Assembly (NCBI RefSeq): GCF_036014215.1
Contig: NZ_CP107921.1
Location: 4,657,501 to 4,721,500 of the forward strand
Direction: 5' to 3'
Length of the DNA stretch: 64,000 nt
Origin: Streptomyces sp. NBC_00440
GTDB taxonomy: Bacteria > Actinomycetota > Actinomycetes > Streptomycetales > Streptomycetaceae
Part shown: positions 16,314-24,709 of the stretch, piece by piece
Position numbering within the stretch: position 1 is the first letter of the stretch
How the letters are laid out: each line of letters begins with the position of its first letter
The notes under the pieces: model-generated
Told to the model about the DNA's origin: nothing
Databases searched by the model: none
Seen by the model: the letters and a program-made list of their open reading frames with translations, nothing else
Program-made: the position numbers and the translations under genes

Positions 16314-17968
16314 ACCCCACCTCGAACCTGCCAGCCGCCCTTCCCGCGCACGGGCACGTCACCTTCCTCGGTGCCGGACCCGGGGATCCGGGACTCCTCA
16401 CACTGCGCGCTGTCGAAGCGCTCGCGAGTGCGGACGTACTGATCGCCGAGCCGCATGTGCTCGACGTCGTACGCAGCCATGCGAGAGCGACCGTAAGCAC
16501 GCCTCAGCTGACGGTTGTTGACGAAGCGTCAACAGCCGCCGGGATCCCGGCCATCCGAGATGCGGGCAATCTTGTCATGGAGGCCGCACGGGGTGGCAGG
16601 CGGGTCGTCCGTGCTGTCACCGGGGATCCCGGACTCGACGGAAACTCCGGCGAGGAGATGCTCGCCTGCGCCTCGGCGGGCATCCCGTTCGAGGTCGTCC
16701 CCGGCGTCTCGACGGCGGTGGGCGTCTCCGCGTACGCCGGTGTACCGCTGCGGGACGCGCAGGGCACCGACGTCCGCTTCGTCGACGCCCGTACGGCATC
16801 CGACCGCTGCTGGAGCGAGGTCGGCGCGAGCGACGCGACCGCGGTCGTCTCCACGACGCTCGACACGGTCGGCGCCGCCGCCGGTGAACTGGTCGCGGCG
16901 GGCCGCAAGCCCGACACCCCGATGTCCGTCACCGTCGCCGGCACCACCACCCGCCAGCGCACCTGGTCCGCGACGCTCGGCACGGTCGCCCAGGTGCTCA
17001 AGCAGGCCAAGGTGCTCCCGTCGCCGGACGGACACCAGCCGGTCATAGCCGTGGTCGGCGAGCGCAGCTCGGCCGCCCGGCGCGACCAGTTGTCGTGGTT
17101 CGAGTCGAAGCCGCTCTTCGGGTGGCGGGTGCTCGTTCCGCGTACGAAGGAGCAGGCGGCCTCGCTCTCCGACCAGCTTCGTTCGTACGGCGCCGTGCCG
17201 CACGAGGTCCCCACCATCGCCGTCGAACCGCCGCGCACCCCGCAGCAGATGGAGCGCGCGGTCAAGGGCCTGGTCACGGGACGCTATGAGTGGATCGCCT
17301 TCACCAGCGTGAACGCCGTCAAGGCGGTCCGGGAGAAGTTCGAGGAGTACGGGCTCGACGCCCGTGCCTTCGCGGGGATCAAGGTCGCCGCCGTGGGCGA
17401 GCAGACCGCGGCCTCGCTGGTCGAGTTCGGCGTCAAGCCCGACCTCGTGCCGAGCGGTGAGCAGTCGGCCGCCGGTCTGCTGGAGGACTGGCCGCCGTAC
17501 GACCCGGTCTTCGACCCGATCGACCGTGTCTTCCTGCCGCGCGCCGACATCGCCACCGAGACCCTGGTGGCCGGGCTCATCGAGCTGGGCTGGGAGGTCG
17601 ACGACGTCACCGCGTACCGCACGGTGCGTGCGTCGCCGCCGCCGGCCGACACCCGTGAGGCGATCAAGGGCGGCGGTTTCGACGCGGTCCTCTTCACCTC
17701 TTCGAGTACGGTCCGCAACCTCGTGGGGATCGCGGGCAAGCCGCACAACGTGACGGTCATCGCCTGTATCGGTCCCGCCACGGCCAAGACGGCCGAGGAG
17801 CACGGGCTGCGGGTGGACGTACTCTCTCCGGAGCCCTCGGTGCACAGACTCGCGGAGGCGCTCGCCGAGTTCGGCGGGCAGCGCCGCGAGGCGGCCCGGG
17901 AGGCGGGCGAGGCGGTCACCCGTCCCAGCGAGCGCCGTCCGGGCGGTCGCAGGCGACGCACCACCTAG
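16310..17968 (+). CDS. hemD: Uroporphyrinogen-III methyltransferase-like / uroporphyrinogen-III synthase fusion
   Basis: The product is 552 residues. Residues 1-250 form a SUMT/CobA-type domain with FLGAGPGDPGLLTLRA near 20 and PFEVVPGVSTA near 127. Residues 265-535 form the HemD domain (GWRVLVPRTKEQA; AFTSVNAVKAVREKF; ADIATETLVAGL). HemD closes hydroxymethylbilane to uroporphyrinogen III. In the SUMT half the usual RLKGGDPFxFGRGGEE motif reads RAVTGDPGLDGNSGEE, so methyltransferase activity is doubtful. The start overlaps hemC by 4 nt. The C-terminal 30 residues are basic and probably disordered. Confidence 0.93.
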   Translation: MNPTSNLPAALPAHGHVTFLGAGPGDPGLLTLRAVEALASADVLIAEPHVLDVVRSHARATVSTPQLTVVDEASTAAGIPAIRDAGNLVMEAARGGRRVVRAVTGDPGLDGNSGEEMLACASAGIPFEVVPGVSTAVGVSAYAGVPLRDAQGTDVRFVDARTASDRCWSEVGASDATAVVSTTLDTVGAAAGELVAAGRKPDTPMSVTVAGTTTRQRTWSATLGTVAQVLKQAKVLPSPDGHQPVIAVVGERSSAARRDQLSWFESKPLFGWRVLVPRTKEQAASLSDQLRSYGAVPHEVPTIAVEPPRTPQQMERAVKGLVTGRYEWIAFTSVNAVKAVREKFEEYGLDARAFAGIKVAAVGEQTAASLVEFGVKPDLVPSGEQSAAGLLEDWPPYDPVFDPIDRVFLPRADIATETLVAGLIELGWEVDDVTAYRTVRASPPPADTREAIKGGGFDAVLFTSSSTVRNLVGIAGKPHNVTVIACIGPATAKTAEEHGLRVDVLSPEPSVHRLAEALAEFGGQRREAAREAGEAVTRPSERRPGGRRRRTT

Positions 17969-18050
17969 GGTCTTCGGGCCCTGTCCGGGTGCCGGGGGGA
18001 CCACAGCGCGAAGAGCCGAAGAACCGAAGAGTTCGAAGAGGTAACTGAGG

Positions 18051-19046
18051 ATGACTGTGTACGGATCTTTCCCCGGCGCCCGTCCGCGGCGGCTGCGCAC
18101 CACCCCGGCGATGCGCCGCATGGTGGCCGAGACGCGGGTCCACCCGGCCGATCTGATCCTGCCCGCCTTCGTGCGGGAGGGGATCGGGGAGCCGGTGCCG
18201 ATCACGACGATGCCCGGTGTTGTCCAGCACACCCGTGACACCCTGCGGAAGGCGGCCGTCGACGCCGTCTCCGCCGGGGTCGCCGGGATCATGCTCTTCG
18301 GAGTCCCCGAGGACTCCAAGAAGGACGCCATCGGCACCGCGGGCACGGACCCGGAGGGCATCCTCCAGGTCGCCCTGCGCGATGTGCGCGCCGAGGTCGG
18401 CGACGACCTGGTGATCATGTCCGACCTGTGCCTCGACGAGTTCACCGACCACGGTCACTGCGGGGTCCTGGACGAGTCGGGCCGGATCGACAACGACGCG
18501 ACGCTTGAGCGGTACGCCGAGATGGCGCAGGTCCAGGCCGACGCGGGCGCCCATGTGGTGGGCCCCAGCGGCATGATGGACGGCCAGGTCGGCGTGATCC
18601 GGGACGCGCTGGACACGATCGACAAGGAGGACGTGTCGATCCTCGCCTACACGGTGAAGTACTCGTCCGCCTTCTACGGTCCTTTCCGCGAGGCCGTCGG
18701 CTCCTCGCTGCGGGGCGACCGCAAGACGTACCAGCAGGACCCGGCGAACGCCCGGGAGGCGCTGCGCGAGCTGGAGCTCGACCTCGCCGAGGGCGCCGAC
18801 ATGGTCATGGTCAAGCCGGCCGGACCGTACCTGGACATCCTGGCGAAGGTCGCGGAGTCGGTGTCCGTGCCGGTGGCCGCGTATCAGATCAGTGGTGAGT
18901 ACGCGATGATCGAGGCGGCCGCGGAGAAGGGCTGGATCGACCGGGACAAGGCGATCCTGGAGGCCCTGACCGGCGTCAAGCGGGCGGGCGCGAACATGAT
19001 CCTCACGTACTGGGCGACCGAGGTCGCGGAGTGGCTCGGGCACTGA
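18051..19046 (+). CDS. hemB: Delta-aminolevulinic acid dehydratase (porphobilinogen synthase)
   Basis: The product is 331 residues. It joins two 5-aminolevulinate molecules into porphobilinogen. Schiff-base lysines are Lys203 ([13 protein letters not shown]) and Lys255 ([10 protein letters not shown]). The metal segment is [15 protein letters not shown]: Cys127, Asp129, Cys137, an intermediate between the three-Cys zinc type and the Asp-rich magnesium type. It starts 82 nt after hemD with TGAGG immediately before the ATG, and is likely read through from the rex-hemACD operon, possibly with its own start as well. Confidence 0.97.
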   Translation: MTVYGSFPGARPRRLRTTPAMRRMVAETRVHPADLILPAFVREGIGEPVPITTMPGVVQHTRDTLRKAAVDAVSAGVAGIMLFGVPEDSKKDAIGTAGTDPEGILQVALRDVRAEVGDDLVIMSDLCLDEFTDHGHCGVLDESGRIDNDATLERYAEMAQVQADAGAHVVGPSGMMDGQVGVIRDALDTIDKEDVSILAYTVKYSSAFYGPFREAVGSSLRGDRKTYQQDPANAREALRELELDLAEGADMVMVKPAGPYLDILAKVAESVSVPVAAYQISGEYAMIEAAAEKGWIDRDKAILEALTGVKRAGANMILTYWATEVAEWLGH

Positions 19047-19126
19047 GCTGAGCCGCGCGGGCGGCGGCGCGCGGCGGGCGCCGCCGTTCGCAGCGGGGTG
19101 CCTCCGCCCTCCCCCGGGGAACTCGG

Positions 19127-19498
19127 TCAGCCGCCGTGTGCGGTGAGCGTGTATCCCTCGGGGCCCTCGAAGGAGAACATCGGCCCGAAGGGGCTGTCCG
19201 CCATCGGCGTGAGGATCTTGACGCCGGCCGTGTCGAGCTGCTCGTGAAGCGCGTGGGCGTCCGGGGTCCGGAACCAGATCACCACGCCGAGTCCCGGTCG
19301 TGCGGTGTCGGCGAGGCTGACGCCCGGGAGGAGCGCGCGGACGGCGAACGGGGTCGGCCGGGTGTCGAACACGACCGCGTGCGGCGGCGAGACCGCGGCC
19401 CGGCGCAGGCCCAGGTGCTGCTCGCAGAAGGCCGCCGCGGCTTCCACATCGTGGACCTGCAGGGCGATGAAGTCGGGTCCGTCGATGGCAACAGGCAT
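19127..19498 (-). CDS. Glyoxalase/VOC family protein
   Basis: The product is 123 residues, one vicinal-oxygen-chelate module pair: DFIALQVHDVEAAAAFCEQHLGLR at the start and FSFEGPEGYTLTAH at the end. The metal-binding pattern is partial, so the reaction is unknown; resistance or detoxification proteins are common in this family. It is divergent from a MarR-type regulator, with a clear promoter and operator pair between them. GAGGG lies 6 nt upstream of the ATG. Confidence 0.88.
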   Translation of the reverse strand: MPVAIDGPDFIALQVHDVEAAAAFCEQHLGLRRAAVSPPHAVVFDTRPTPFAVRALLPGVSLADTARPGLGVVIWFRTPDAHALHEQLDTAGVKILTPMADSPFGPMFSFEGPEGYTLTAHGG

Positions 19499-19515
19499 GG
19501 GGTTCCCTCACTTTT

Positions 19516-19582
19516 CTATGTCAGGACTTTGACATAGGCGAGGTTAGGTTCCCTGGATTGCTATGTCAAAATGCTGACATGG
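19516..19582. promoter_or_regulatory. Two MarR-type operators between divergent VOC and MarR genes
   Basis: Operator 1: CTATGTCA-6 nt-TGACATAG (19516-19537), perfect. Operator 2: CTATGTCA-6 nt-TGACATGG (19561-19582), one mismatch. Both have the same arms and spacer and are 45 bp apart. Operator 2 covers the MarR start codon; operator 1 lies just after the start point predicted for the VOC gene. A MarR dimer on each would block both genes. Confidence 0.82.
19541..19569 (-). promoter_or_regulatory. Promoter of the VOC gene
   Basis: On the minus strand, a perfect -35 box TTGACA (19569-19564), a 17-bp spacer and a -10 box TAACCT (19546-19541). The -35 box is part of operator 2, so repressor binding would exclude RNA polymerase. 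Confidence 0.72.
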
Positions 19583-20043
19583 ATGAAAGTCTGCCGATGG
19601 ACGCGTTCCGCCCCGAGGGCGACGACGTCACCCGGCACGTGGGATATCTGCTCAAACGCGCCCAGGCGGCCCTGCGCGGAGCCATGGACAAGGTGCTGCG
19701 CGAGCAAGGGCTGACCGTGCCGCAGTACTCCACTCTCGAACTGCTGGCCCTGCACCCCGGCATGTCGAACGCCGACCTCGCCCGCGCGACCTTCGTCACC
19801 CGGCAGTCCGGAAACGTCGTCCTGCGGGGCCTCCAGGAAGCGGGACTGATCGCCCGCCCCGACACCGCCGAGCACGGCCGGGCCAGGCCGGCCCGCCTCA
19901 CCGAAGCGGGCCGGGCGCGCCTCGCCGCGGTCCAGGCCGCCGTGTACGCCGTCGAAGAGCGCATGGTCGGGGCGATCCCGCCACAGCGCGTCGCCGCGCT
20001 CCTCGCCGACCTCGACCGCATCGCGGCAGCTCTGGAGGACTGA
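19579..20043 (+). CDS. MarR family transcriptional regulator
   Basis: The product is 154 residues with the MarR winged helix: GYLLKRAQAALRGAMDKVL, LTVPQYSTLELLALHPGMSN, LARATFVTRQSGNVVLRGL and the wing TAEHGRARPARLT. The ATG at 19579 lies within operator 2, so the leader must be very short. It is probably the autorepressor and repressor of the divergent VOC gene, de-repressed by an unknown small molecule. Confidence 0.9.
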   Translation: MDESLPMDAFRPEGDDVTRHVGYLLKRAQAALRGAMDKVLREQGLTVPQYSTLELLALHPGMSNADLARATFVTRQSGNVVLRGLQEAGLIARPDTAEHGRARPARLTEAGRARLAAVQAAVYAVEERMVGAIPPQRVAALLADLDRIAAALED

Positions 20044-20104
20044 CCCGCCGACCGGGCCGCCGAACCAGCTTCCGGCGAACCGGCCTACGGATGGCGCCCC
20101 TGGG

Positions 20105-21007
20105 TCACCGTGCGTCGGAGAGCCGGATGAAGTGGTGCCCGGACGCGAGGAGTTGGGGGACCGCGGTGGCGAAGCCCTCGGCCGTGCCGCCGGTGGGCTG
20201 GTTCATGTGGCCGATCACGATCGAGCCCGGCCGGGCGGCCACGACAGTGGTGTGGACCTGCTCGGGGGTGAAGGTCGCGCCGCCGTCGCCGTTGACCGTG
20301 AAACTCACCGGGCGTTCGCCCAGGGCGCCCACGATGCGGGACGCGACATCGTCGTAGTACGCGGTCCCGGACCGGAAGTAGCGGGGCGCCCTGCCGAGCA
20401 GCCGGGTGAGTTCGGTGTGGTTGCCCGCCACCTCGTCGTAGACCTCGCCCGCGTCGCGCGTTCCGGGGATGCCGTACGCGGAGCGGCCCGAGACCGACAG
20501 CGGGCGGTGCCGGGTTCCGTGGTTGGCGATCTCGAAGAGCGGATCGTCCGCGAGCTCGCGGAAGACCGTGGGATGGGCGTCGATCCAGCGGGAGTTGATG
20601 AACAGGGTCGCCGATACCTTCCTCGATCTGAGGAAGCCGATCAGGTCCTTGTCGTAACCGCTGCCCCCGGGGCCTCCGCAGGCGTCGAAGGTCAGCGCGA
20701 TGGCCCGTTGGGACCGGGGCAGGGACGGAGGCAGTGCGGTCAGGACGCCCGGTGCGTCGAAGCCCCAGGTCGTCGGGCGGGCCGAGCCGTACCGGGCGAC
20801 CGCCGCCGTGCGGGTCATCGCGGGCGCCGCCGGTTCGGGTGCGGCCCTGCGGCCGGCGTGCGGGGTGCGGCTCGGCCGTTCGATGTCGGACGGGGTGGTC
20901 GGCGTCGACGTCGAGAGCGAGGCGCCCGCGGAACCGGACCTGGCGTCACATCCCGCCAGCCCGGCGCCGACCAGTGCGGCAATGACAGCCCGACGAGTCA
21001 ATGACAC
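20105..21007 (-). CDS. Polysaccharide deacetylase family lipoprotein
   Basis: The product is 300 residues. RRAVIAALVGAGLAGC is a lipoprotein signal with an Arg pair (possible Tat export) and the lipid-modified Cys near residue 20. After a Ser/Thr/Pro-rich linker comes the deacetylase domain from about 100: ALTFDACGG is motif 1 (TFD), NHGTRH is the H-x3-H metal motif 2, and RYFRSGTAYYDD is motif 3. It probably acts on cell-wall or exopolysaccharide outside the membrane. GTG start with GGGTAGGG upstream. Confidence 0.88.
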   Translation of the reverse strand: MSLTRRAVIAALVGAGLAGCDARSGSAGASLSTSTPTTPSDIERPSRTPHAGRRAAPEPAAPAMTRTAAVARYGSARPTTWGFDAPGVLTALPPSLPRSQRAIALTFDACGGPGGSGYDKDLIGFLRSRKVSATLFINSRWIDAHPTVFRELADDPLFEIANHGTRHRPLSVSGRSAYGIPGTRDAGEVYDEVAGNHTELTRLLGRAPRYFRSGTAYYDDVASRIVGALGERPVSFTVNGDGGATFTPEQVHTTVVAARPGSIVIGHMNQPTGGTAEGFATAVPQLLASGHHFIRLSDAR

Positions 21008-21142
21008 GTGCCCTACCCATCCCGTTCACACCACGATGCCCGGCTCCTGAGTGCGAGTCGGATCATGCTACGAACCGGGGTTGGTGGGGCGGTCCGACAC
21101 TCCGGTGCGCCGTGGAGTCCACCCGTACCGGCCAGGGCGGGG

Positions 21143-21826
21143 CTACGCGGTCGGGCCCGAGCCCGTCTCGCGCAGGGCCGCGAACAGGGTGTGTGCCTTC
21201 GTGCCGTCCGGGAGCAGCATGTTCCCCTTCACGTGGCCCAGGTCCTGGGCGGCGGCGTCCTGGCCGGGGCGGACCACCCGGGTGAGGTGGAGGGTCAGCA
21301 CGGAACCGGAGGTGTTGGCTGTCCGTACGCGTACGTCGGTGCCGTCCGCGTCGCTGGTCACCGCCGCGATCCCGGTCGCCACGGGGTGCTCCGTGCCGGT
21401 GAAGTGCCCCTCGACGGTCGGGTTCGGGGTGTTGCTGATGCTCTGCTCCTGCGGCACGGCCGCCCCGGCCATCAGGGCGACCAACTGGGCGACGAGCACC
21501 GGGTCGTGGGTCCCGTCGTACACCCAGCGCTTGCCGAGCACCCCGTGTTCCGTGGTCCCGATGAGCGCGTCGTCGCCGGCCCCTTCGAGCGCTGCTCCCC
21601 GGTAGCTGAACGCCACCTGGTACGTGACGGGCTCGTCCCCGGACGCGTCGGTGACCAGCATGAACTCGATCCCGACCGCGCCGGTCGGGTCGTCGAGCCG
21701 GTAACCGCCCGCCTTGGCCAGCTCGGGCTCGCCGCTCGCGCCGAGGTACCAGGGCTGCTTGGGCAGCCAGACGGCCAGCAGCTCCAGCTTGGTGGGGGTC
21801 AGCGTGGATCGGTGGATCACAGACAT
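21143..21826 (-). CDS. Maltokinase N-terminal cap-like domain protein
   Basis: The product is 227 residues, beginning MSVIHRSTLTPTKLELLAVWLPKQPWYLG. This start and the following GGYRLDDPTGAVGIEFMLV resemble the N-terminal cap of maltokinase and related trehalose/glycogen enzymes, but no kinase domain follows, so it is a stand-alone cap-like protein. Function unknown. No partner gene of trehalose or glycogen metabolism lies nearby in the window. Confidence 0.72.
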   Translation of the reverse strand: MSVIHRSTLTPTKLELLAVWLPKQPWYLGASGEPELAKAGGYRLDDPTGAVGIEFMLVTDASGDEPVTYQVAFSYRGAALEGAGDDALIGTTEHGVLGKRWVYDGTHDPVLVAQLVALMAGAAVPQEQSISNTPNPTVEGHFTGTEHPVATGIAAVTSDADGTDVRVRTANTSGSVLTLHLTRVVRPGQDAAAQDLGHVKGNMLLPDGTKAHTLFAALRETGSGPTA

Positions 21827-22197
21827 GTCTTCAGGTCTCTCTCCCGTTGGCCTGCCGTCATCCTGCCACTGGCGCGGGCCGGATCAGGCGGTTGCGGTGC
21901 CGGTGGCGAACCTGGCGAACGCGGACCAGGCGGCGGGGGGTGAGGGTGAGGGTGGGGCCGGACAGGCCCTGGCCGGTCCAACAGACCTTTCGTATCCCCA
22001 GTGTTGAGGGTCTGCGTTCGCAGCATCGGCAGAACGAACGGGCCGGCCAGAGCCGCGTGGGTCTGTCGGCCGAACGGCATGACCTGGAGAGCGATACCCC
22101 GGCAGCTCGGAGCAGGCTCGGGTGCGAGTTCGACTGAGCGGTGCCGGGGTCGGTGGATGCGCTGTGCGTCGAACCCGGCGCCGTTGGGTGCTCGTTG
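21827..22197. other. 371-bp intergenic region, no gene recognised
   Basis: The stretch lies between the cap-like gene (start at 21826) and the end of the PP2C gene. Frames here have mixed codon bias and no family similarity. It should contain the promoter of the cap-like gene; no clear boxes were found. Confidence 0.5.
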
Positions 22198-23448
22198 TCA
22201 GAGGCGAATGACCAGGAGGGAGATGTCGTCCTGCTGGCCGGCGGGGTCGGCCATGGTCCGCAGCAGCTCGTCCGCGAGCTGGGGAGGCGGCAGTTCACGC
22301 ATCTCCCGCACCGCGTCGAGGAGGCGCGAGAGCCCTGCGTCCAGGTCCTCGCCGCGCCGCTCGATCAGGCCGTCGGTGTACAGCACCAGCGTGTCGTCCC
22401 TGCGGAAGTCGACCGTGGCCTGGGGGCGCGGTACGTGCTCGATGCGTACTCCCAGGGGCGGATCGGTGGCCTCGTCCAGCCACAGTGACGTTCCGTCGGC
22501 GTGCATGAGCACGGGAGGCGGGTGGCCGGCGCTGCTGTAGGTGAGCAGCCGGCTGACGGGGAAGAGCTGGCAGGCGAACGTCGTGGTGGCCGTGGCGCGC
22601 TCCTGGGCCCGCGCGTACAGGCCGAGTGTTTCCAGAGCACCGCTGGGCCCGTCCGCCACCCGGACTGCCGCGTTGAGCGCGCTCCGCAAGGTGCCCATGA
22701 CGCTGGCGGCATCAACGCCGTGCCCCACCACGTCACCGACAGTCAGTGCCAGCCGCCCGTCCGGCAGGTCGATGACGTCGTACCAGTCGCCGCAGGCATT
22801 CATGCCCCTCAGCGCCGGCCGGTAGCGCACCGCGATCTCCGGATGCCCGGCCAGGTCGGGGGTGGCGAGCATGGCCCGCTGAAGGGTCAGGGCCACATCA
22901 CGGGTACGCACGGTCGACTCCTGCAACCGGACGTTGGCCCGCTGGAGTTCCTGTGTACGGGTGAACAGCTCGGCGCGCGGCGCGCGGGCTTCGGCGTCCT
23001 CCGGCGCTGCCGCACTGTCCCCTTGCTCGGCACGGATGAATTCCGTCACGTCGTCGACACGGTGGATGATGAGCTCCACGCGGCCGTCGGCTCCGGTGAG
23101 CGGCTGGTTCACCACGTTCCACCACCGGGGCTCGAACCTGCCGCCCCCGCCCGGCCCGGGGATCGCGAAGCGGTGCAACATCAGCATGTTGGTCTCCCCG
23201 GACGCGAGGACCGCTTCCAGGGAAAGACGCTGCACCTCCGCGCCGTGGGAGGAGGGTTCGGCGGGCTCGGGCGGGAAGGCGTCGAAGAACGCGCGCCCCA
23301 GCAGGTCCGCCGCCGGGCGCCCGGTGACGTCGGTGTACGCCTTGTTGGCGGCGACGATCACCAGGTCACGGTCGAGCACCACGCAGGCGGCCGGTACCGC
23401 CGAGAACAGGGCCTCGTAGTCCGGGGCGCCCCTCTCGTACGTCGCCAC
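22198..23448 (-). CDS. PAS domain-containing PP2C/SpoIIE-type serine phosphatase
   Basis: The product is 416 residues. A PAS domain occupies about 10-130 (DYEALFSAVPAACVVLDRDLVIVAANKAY). A linker with helical character leads to the SpoIIE-like PP2C domain (about 190-416) with metal motifs NACGDWYDV, LTVGDVVGHGVDA, LVLYTDGLIE and QQDDISLLV. Such proteins dephosphorylate anti-sigma-factor antagonists in response to a PAS signal. The GTG at 23448 was chosen since AGGAGAGG lies 4 nt upstream, rather than the longer frame. A partner anti-sigma factor is not next to it. Confidence 0.88.
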   Translation of the reverse strand: MATYERGAPDYEALFSAVPAACVVLDRDLVIVAANKAYTDVTGRPAADLLGRAFFDAFPPEPAEPSSHGAEVQRLSLEAVLASGETNMLMLHRFAIPGPGGGGRFEPRWWNVVNQPLTGADGRVELIIHRVDDVTEFIRAEQGDSAAAPEDAEARAPRAELFTRTQELQRANVRLQESTVRTRDVALTLQRAMLATPDLAGHPEIAVRYRPALRGMNACGDWYDVIDLPDGRLALTVGDVVGHGVDAASVMGTLRSALNAAVRVADGPSGALETLGLYARAQERATATTTFACQLFPVSRLLTYSSAGHPPPVLMHADGTSLWLDEATDPPLGVRIEHVPRPQATVDFRRDDTLVLYTDGLIERRGEDLDAGLSRLLDAVREMRELPPPQLADELLRTMADPAGQQDDISLLVIRL

Positions 23449-23696
23449 AACGCCTCTCCTGCCTGTGCTGCGGCATCCCGGCGGCCCCTGTGCCCGGCGC
23501 GCCCGATGACCTGGTGGACTCACGGGCATTGAACCCCGGTCGCCTGCCCGGCGCCGCGCTGGTACGGGCCTCCTTAGCCCAGACAGCGGAAGATGCCTGC
23601 TCGTGTCCACGAGGCCGTCGCGTCCCGTGGTGGCGCGGGTGTCTCGATCGCGGGCCGGCGGGGGAGGCCGGAGGCGCGGCCCCGCCCGGCATGACT

Positions 23697-23727
23697 GAGC
23701 CGCACCGCGTGGTGTGCGGTGCGGCTC
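23697..23727 (-). terminator. Terminator of the DUF4232 lipoprotein gene
   Basis: A perfect 12-bp hairpin (GAGCCGCACCGC, 7-nt loop, GCGGTGCGGCTC) lies 25 bp after the minus-strand stop at 23752. The rest of the 303-bp gap from 23449 holds the PP2C promoter region and no gene. Confidence 0.78.
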
Positions 23728-23751
23728 GGGCAGGCCGTGAAGCAGGTGGGC

Positions 23752-24489
23752 TCAGATGCCGACCGGGCTGACGAAGGTGCCGGGGTGGGTGGCGCCGGAC
23801 TGGTCCAGGATGGCGCCGCCGTACGGCCAGTCGAGGGTGACGTGCGTGGTCTCGTTGGGCGGGGTGATCAGGACCTTGCTCGGGACGAACGGCTTGGTGT
23901 CCTTGGTGTCGGCGGGGATGGCCAGCAGCATGATGCTGATCGAGGCCGTGCTCTCGCCGGGGTGCAGGGTCATGGTGGACGGGGTGTCCGACGAGCGGCG
24001 CAGGTCCCATGCCTCACCGGTCTTGCTGATGAGGCGGACGCCCGGGAAGCCGCGCAGGGTGCAGGTGCGGTCGCTGCGGTTCTTGAGCGCGATCGAGGCG
24101 ATCTGCTGGTCGGTGGAGTCGTTCATGTCCGGGGCGCCGCCGTGCGGGCCGCCCCAGGTGTAGCCCAGTTCGCCGGTGTGGCAGCGGCTGCTCCCGGTGG
24201 CGGGGGCTGCGGCGGGGACGGGGTTCACGGCGTCGGTCCGCGAGCCCTTCTGGGACATCGACTTCACCTTGTGCTGGGCGGAGCCCTCGGCGGTGGTGCC
24301 GCTCCGGGGCTTGTCCTGCGAGCCGCCCTGCGCCGTGGAGGACGAGTCCTGGCCGGCGCCGGACTGTGCACTGGTCTTGGAGGCGCCCGATCCGGAGGAC
24401 GAGTCGCACGCGGCGGCGCCGGCGCCGACAGCGACGACGGTCAGCACGGCGGCGGCGCAGCGAGCGACTCGGTTCAGCTTGGCGGTCAT
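23752..24489 (-). CDS. DUF4232 domain lipoprotein
   Basis: The product is 245 residues. Signal and lipobox (VVAVGAGAAACDSSS) put Cys at about residue 28. A Ser/Gly/Gln-rich linker of about 70 residues is followed by a DUF4232 domain from about 100 with CTLRGFPGVRLI and HPGESTASISIML. The domain looks like a beta-sandwich outside the membrane; function unknown. Two more DUF4232 proteins occur at 35154 and 35964. Spore- and mycelium-wall surface proteins often carry it, but nothing here proves a role. Confidence 0.85.
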   Translation of the reverse strand: MTAKLNRVARCAAAVLTVVAVGAGAAACDSSSGSGASKTSAQSGAGQDSSSTAQGGSQDKPRSGTTAEGSAQHKVKSMSQKGSRTDAVNPVPAAAPATGSSRCHTGELGYTWGGPHGGAPDMNDSTDQQIASIALKNRSDRTCTLRGFPGVRLISKTGEAWDLRRSSDTPSTMTLHPGESTASISIMLLAIPADTKDTKPFVPSKVLITPPNETTHVTLDWPYGGAILDQSGATHPGTFVSPVGI

Positions 24490-24673
24490 GGTTCCCCTTT
24501 TCCAGCGCCGGTGTTGGGCCCGGCGCCCCCGTGGCGAGTGCGTCTTACGGAAAGTGAGATGTGCCGACCGGCGGGGGAAGTTCTCGCGAGACTGTCCGGA
24601 GCCTGTAACGGCGTGTAACAGCCGACCGTCCTGTCCCGGTGGCTCGTCGGGCAGGGCGCGGGGGCGCGCCCGC

Positions 24674-24705
24674 GACCGGGGAGCCGTCCTCGCGGCTCCC
24701 CGGTC
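24674..24705 (-). terminator. Terminator of the carboxymuconolactone decarboxylase-like gene
   Basis: A perfect 13-bp hairpin (GACCGGGGAGCCG, loop TCCTCG, CGGCTCCCCGGTC) lies 4 bp after the stop on the minus strand. Confidence 0.82.
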
Positions 24706-24709
24706 GGGT

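Noticed and set aside
19047..19126. A GC-only hairpin after hemB
   Set aside because: Pairing is ambiguous among several GGCGGCG/CGCCGCC registers, so it was not called a terminator.
23510..23590. A tRNA-like stretch on the minus strand with a GGGTTCAATGCCC segment and a CCA-like end
   Set aside because: The T-stem has mismatches and an 8-nt loop, the 5' acceptor strand does not match and no D-arm or anticodon stem is formed. At most it is a fragment or chance match.
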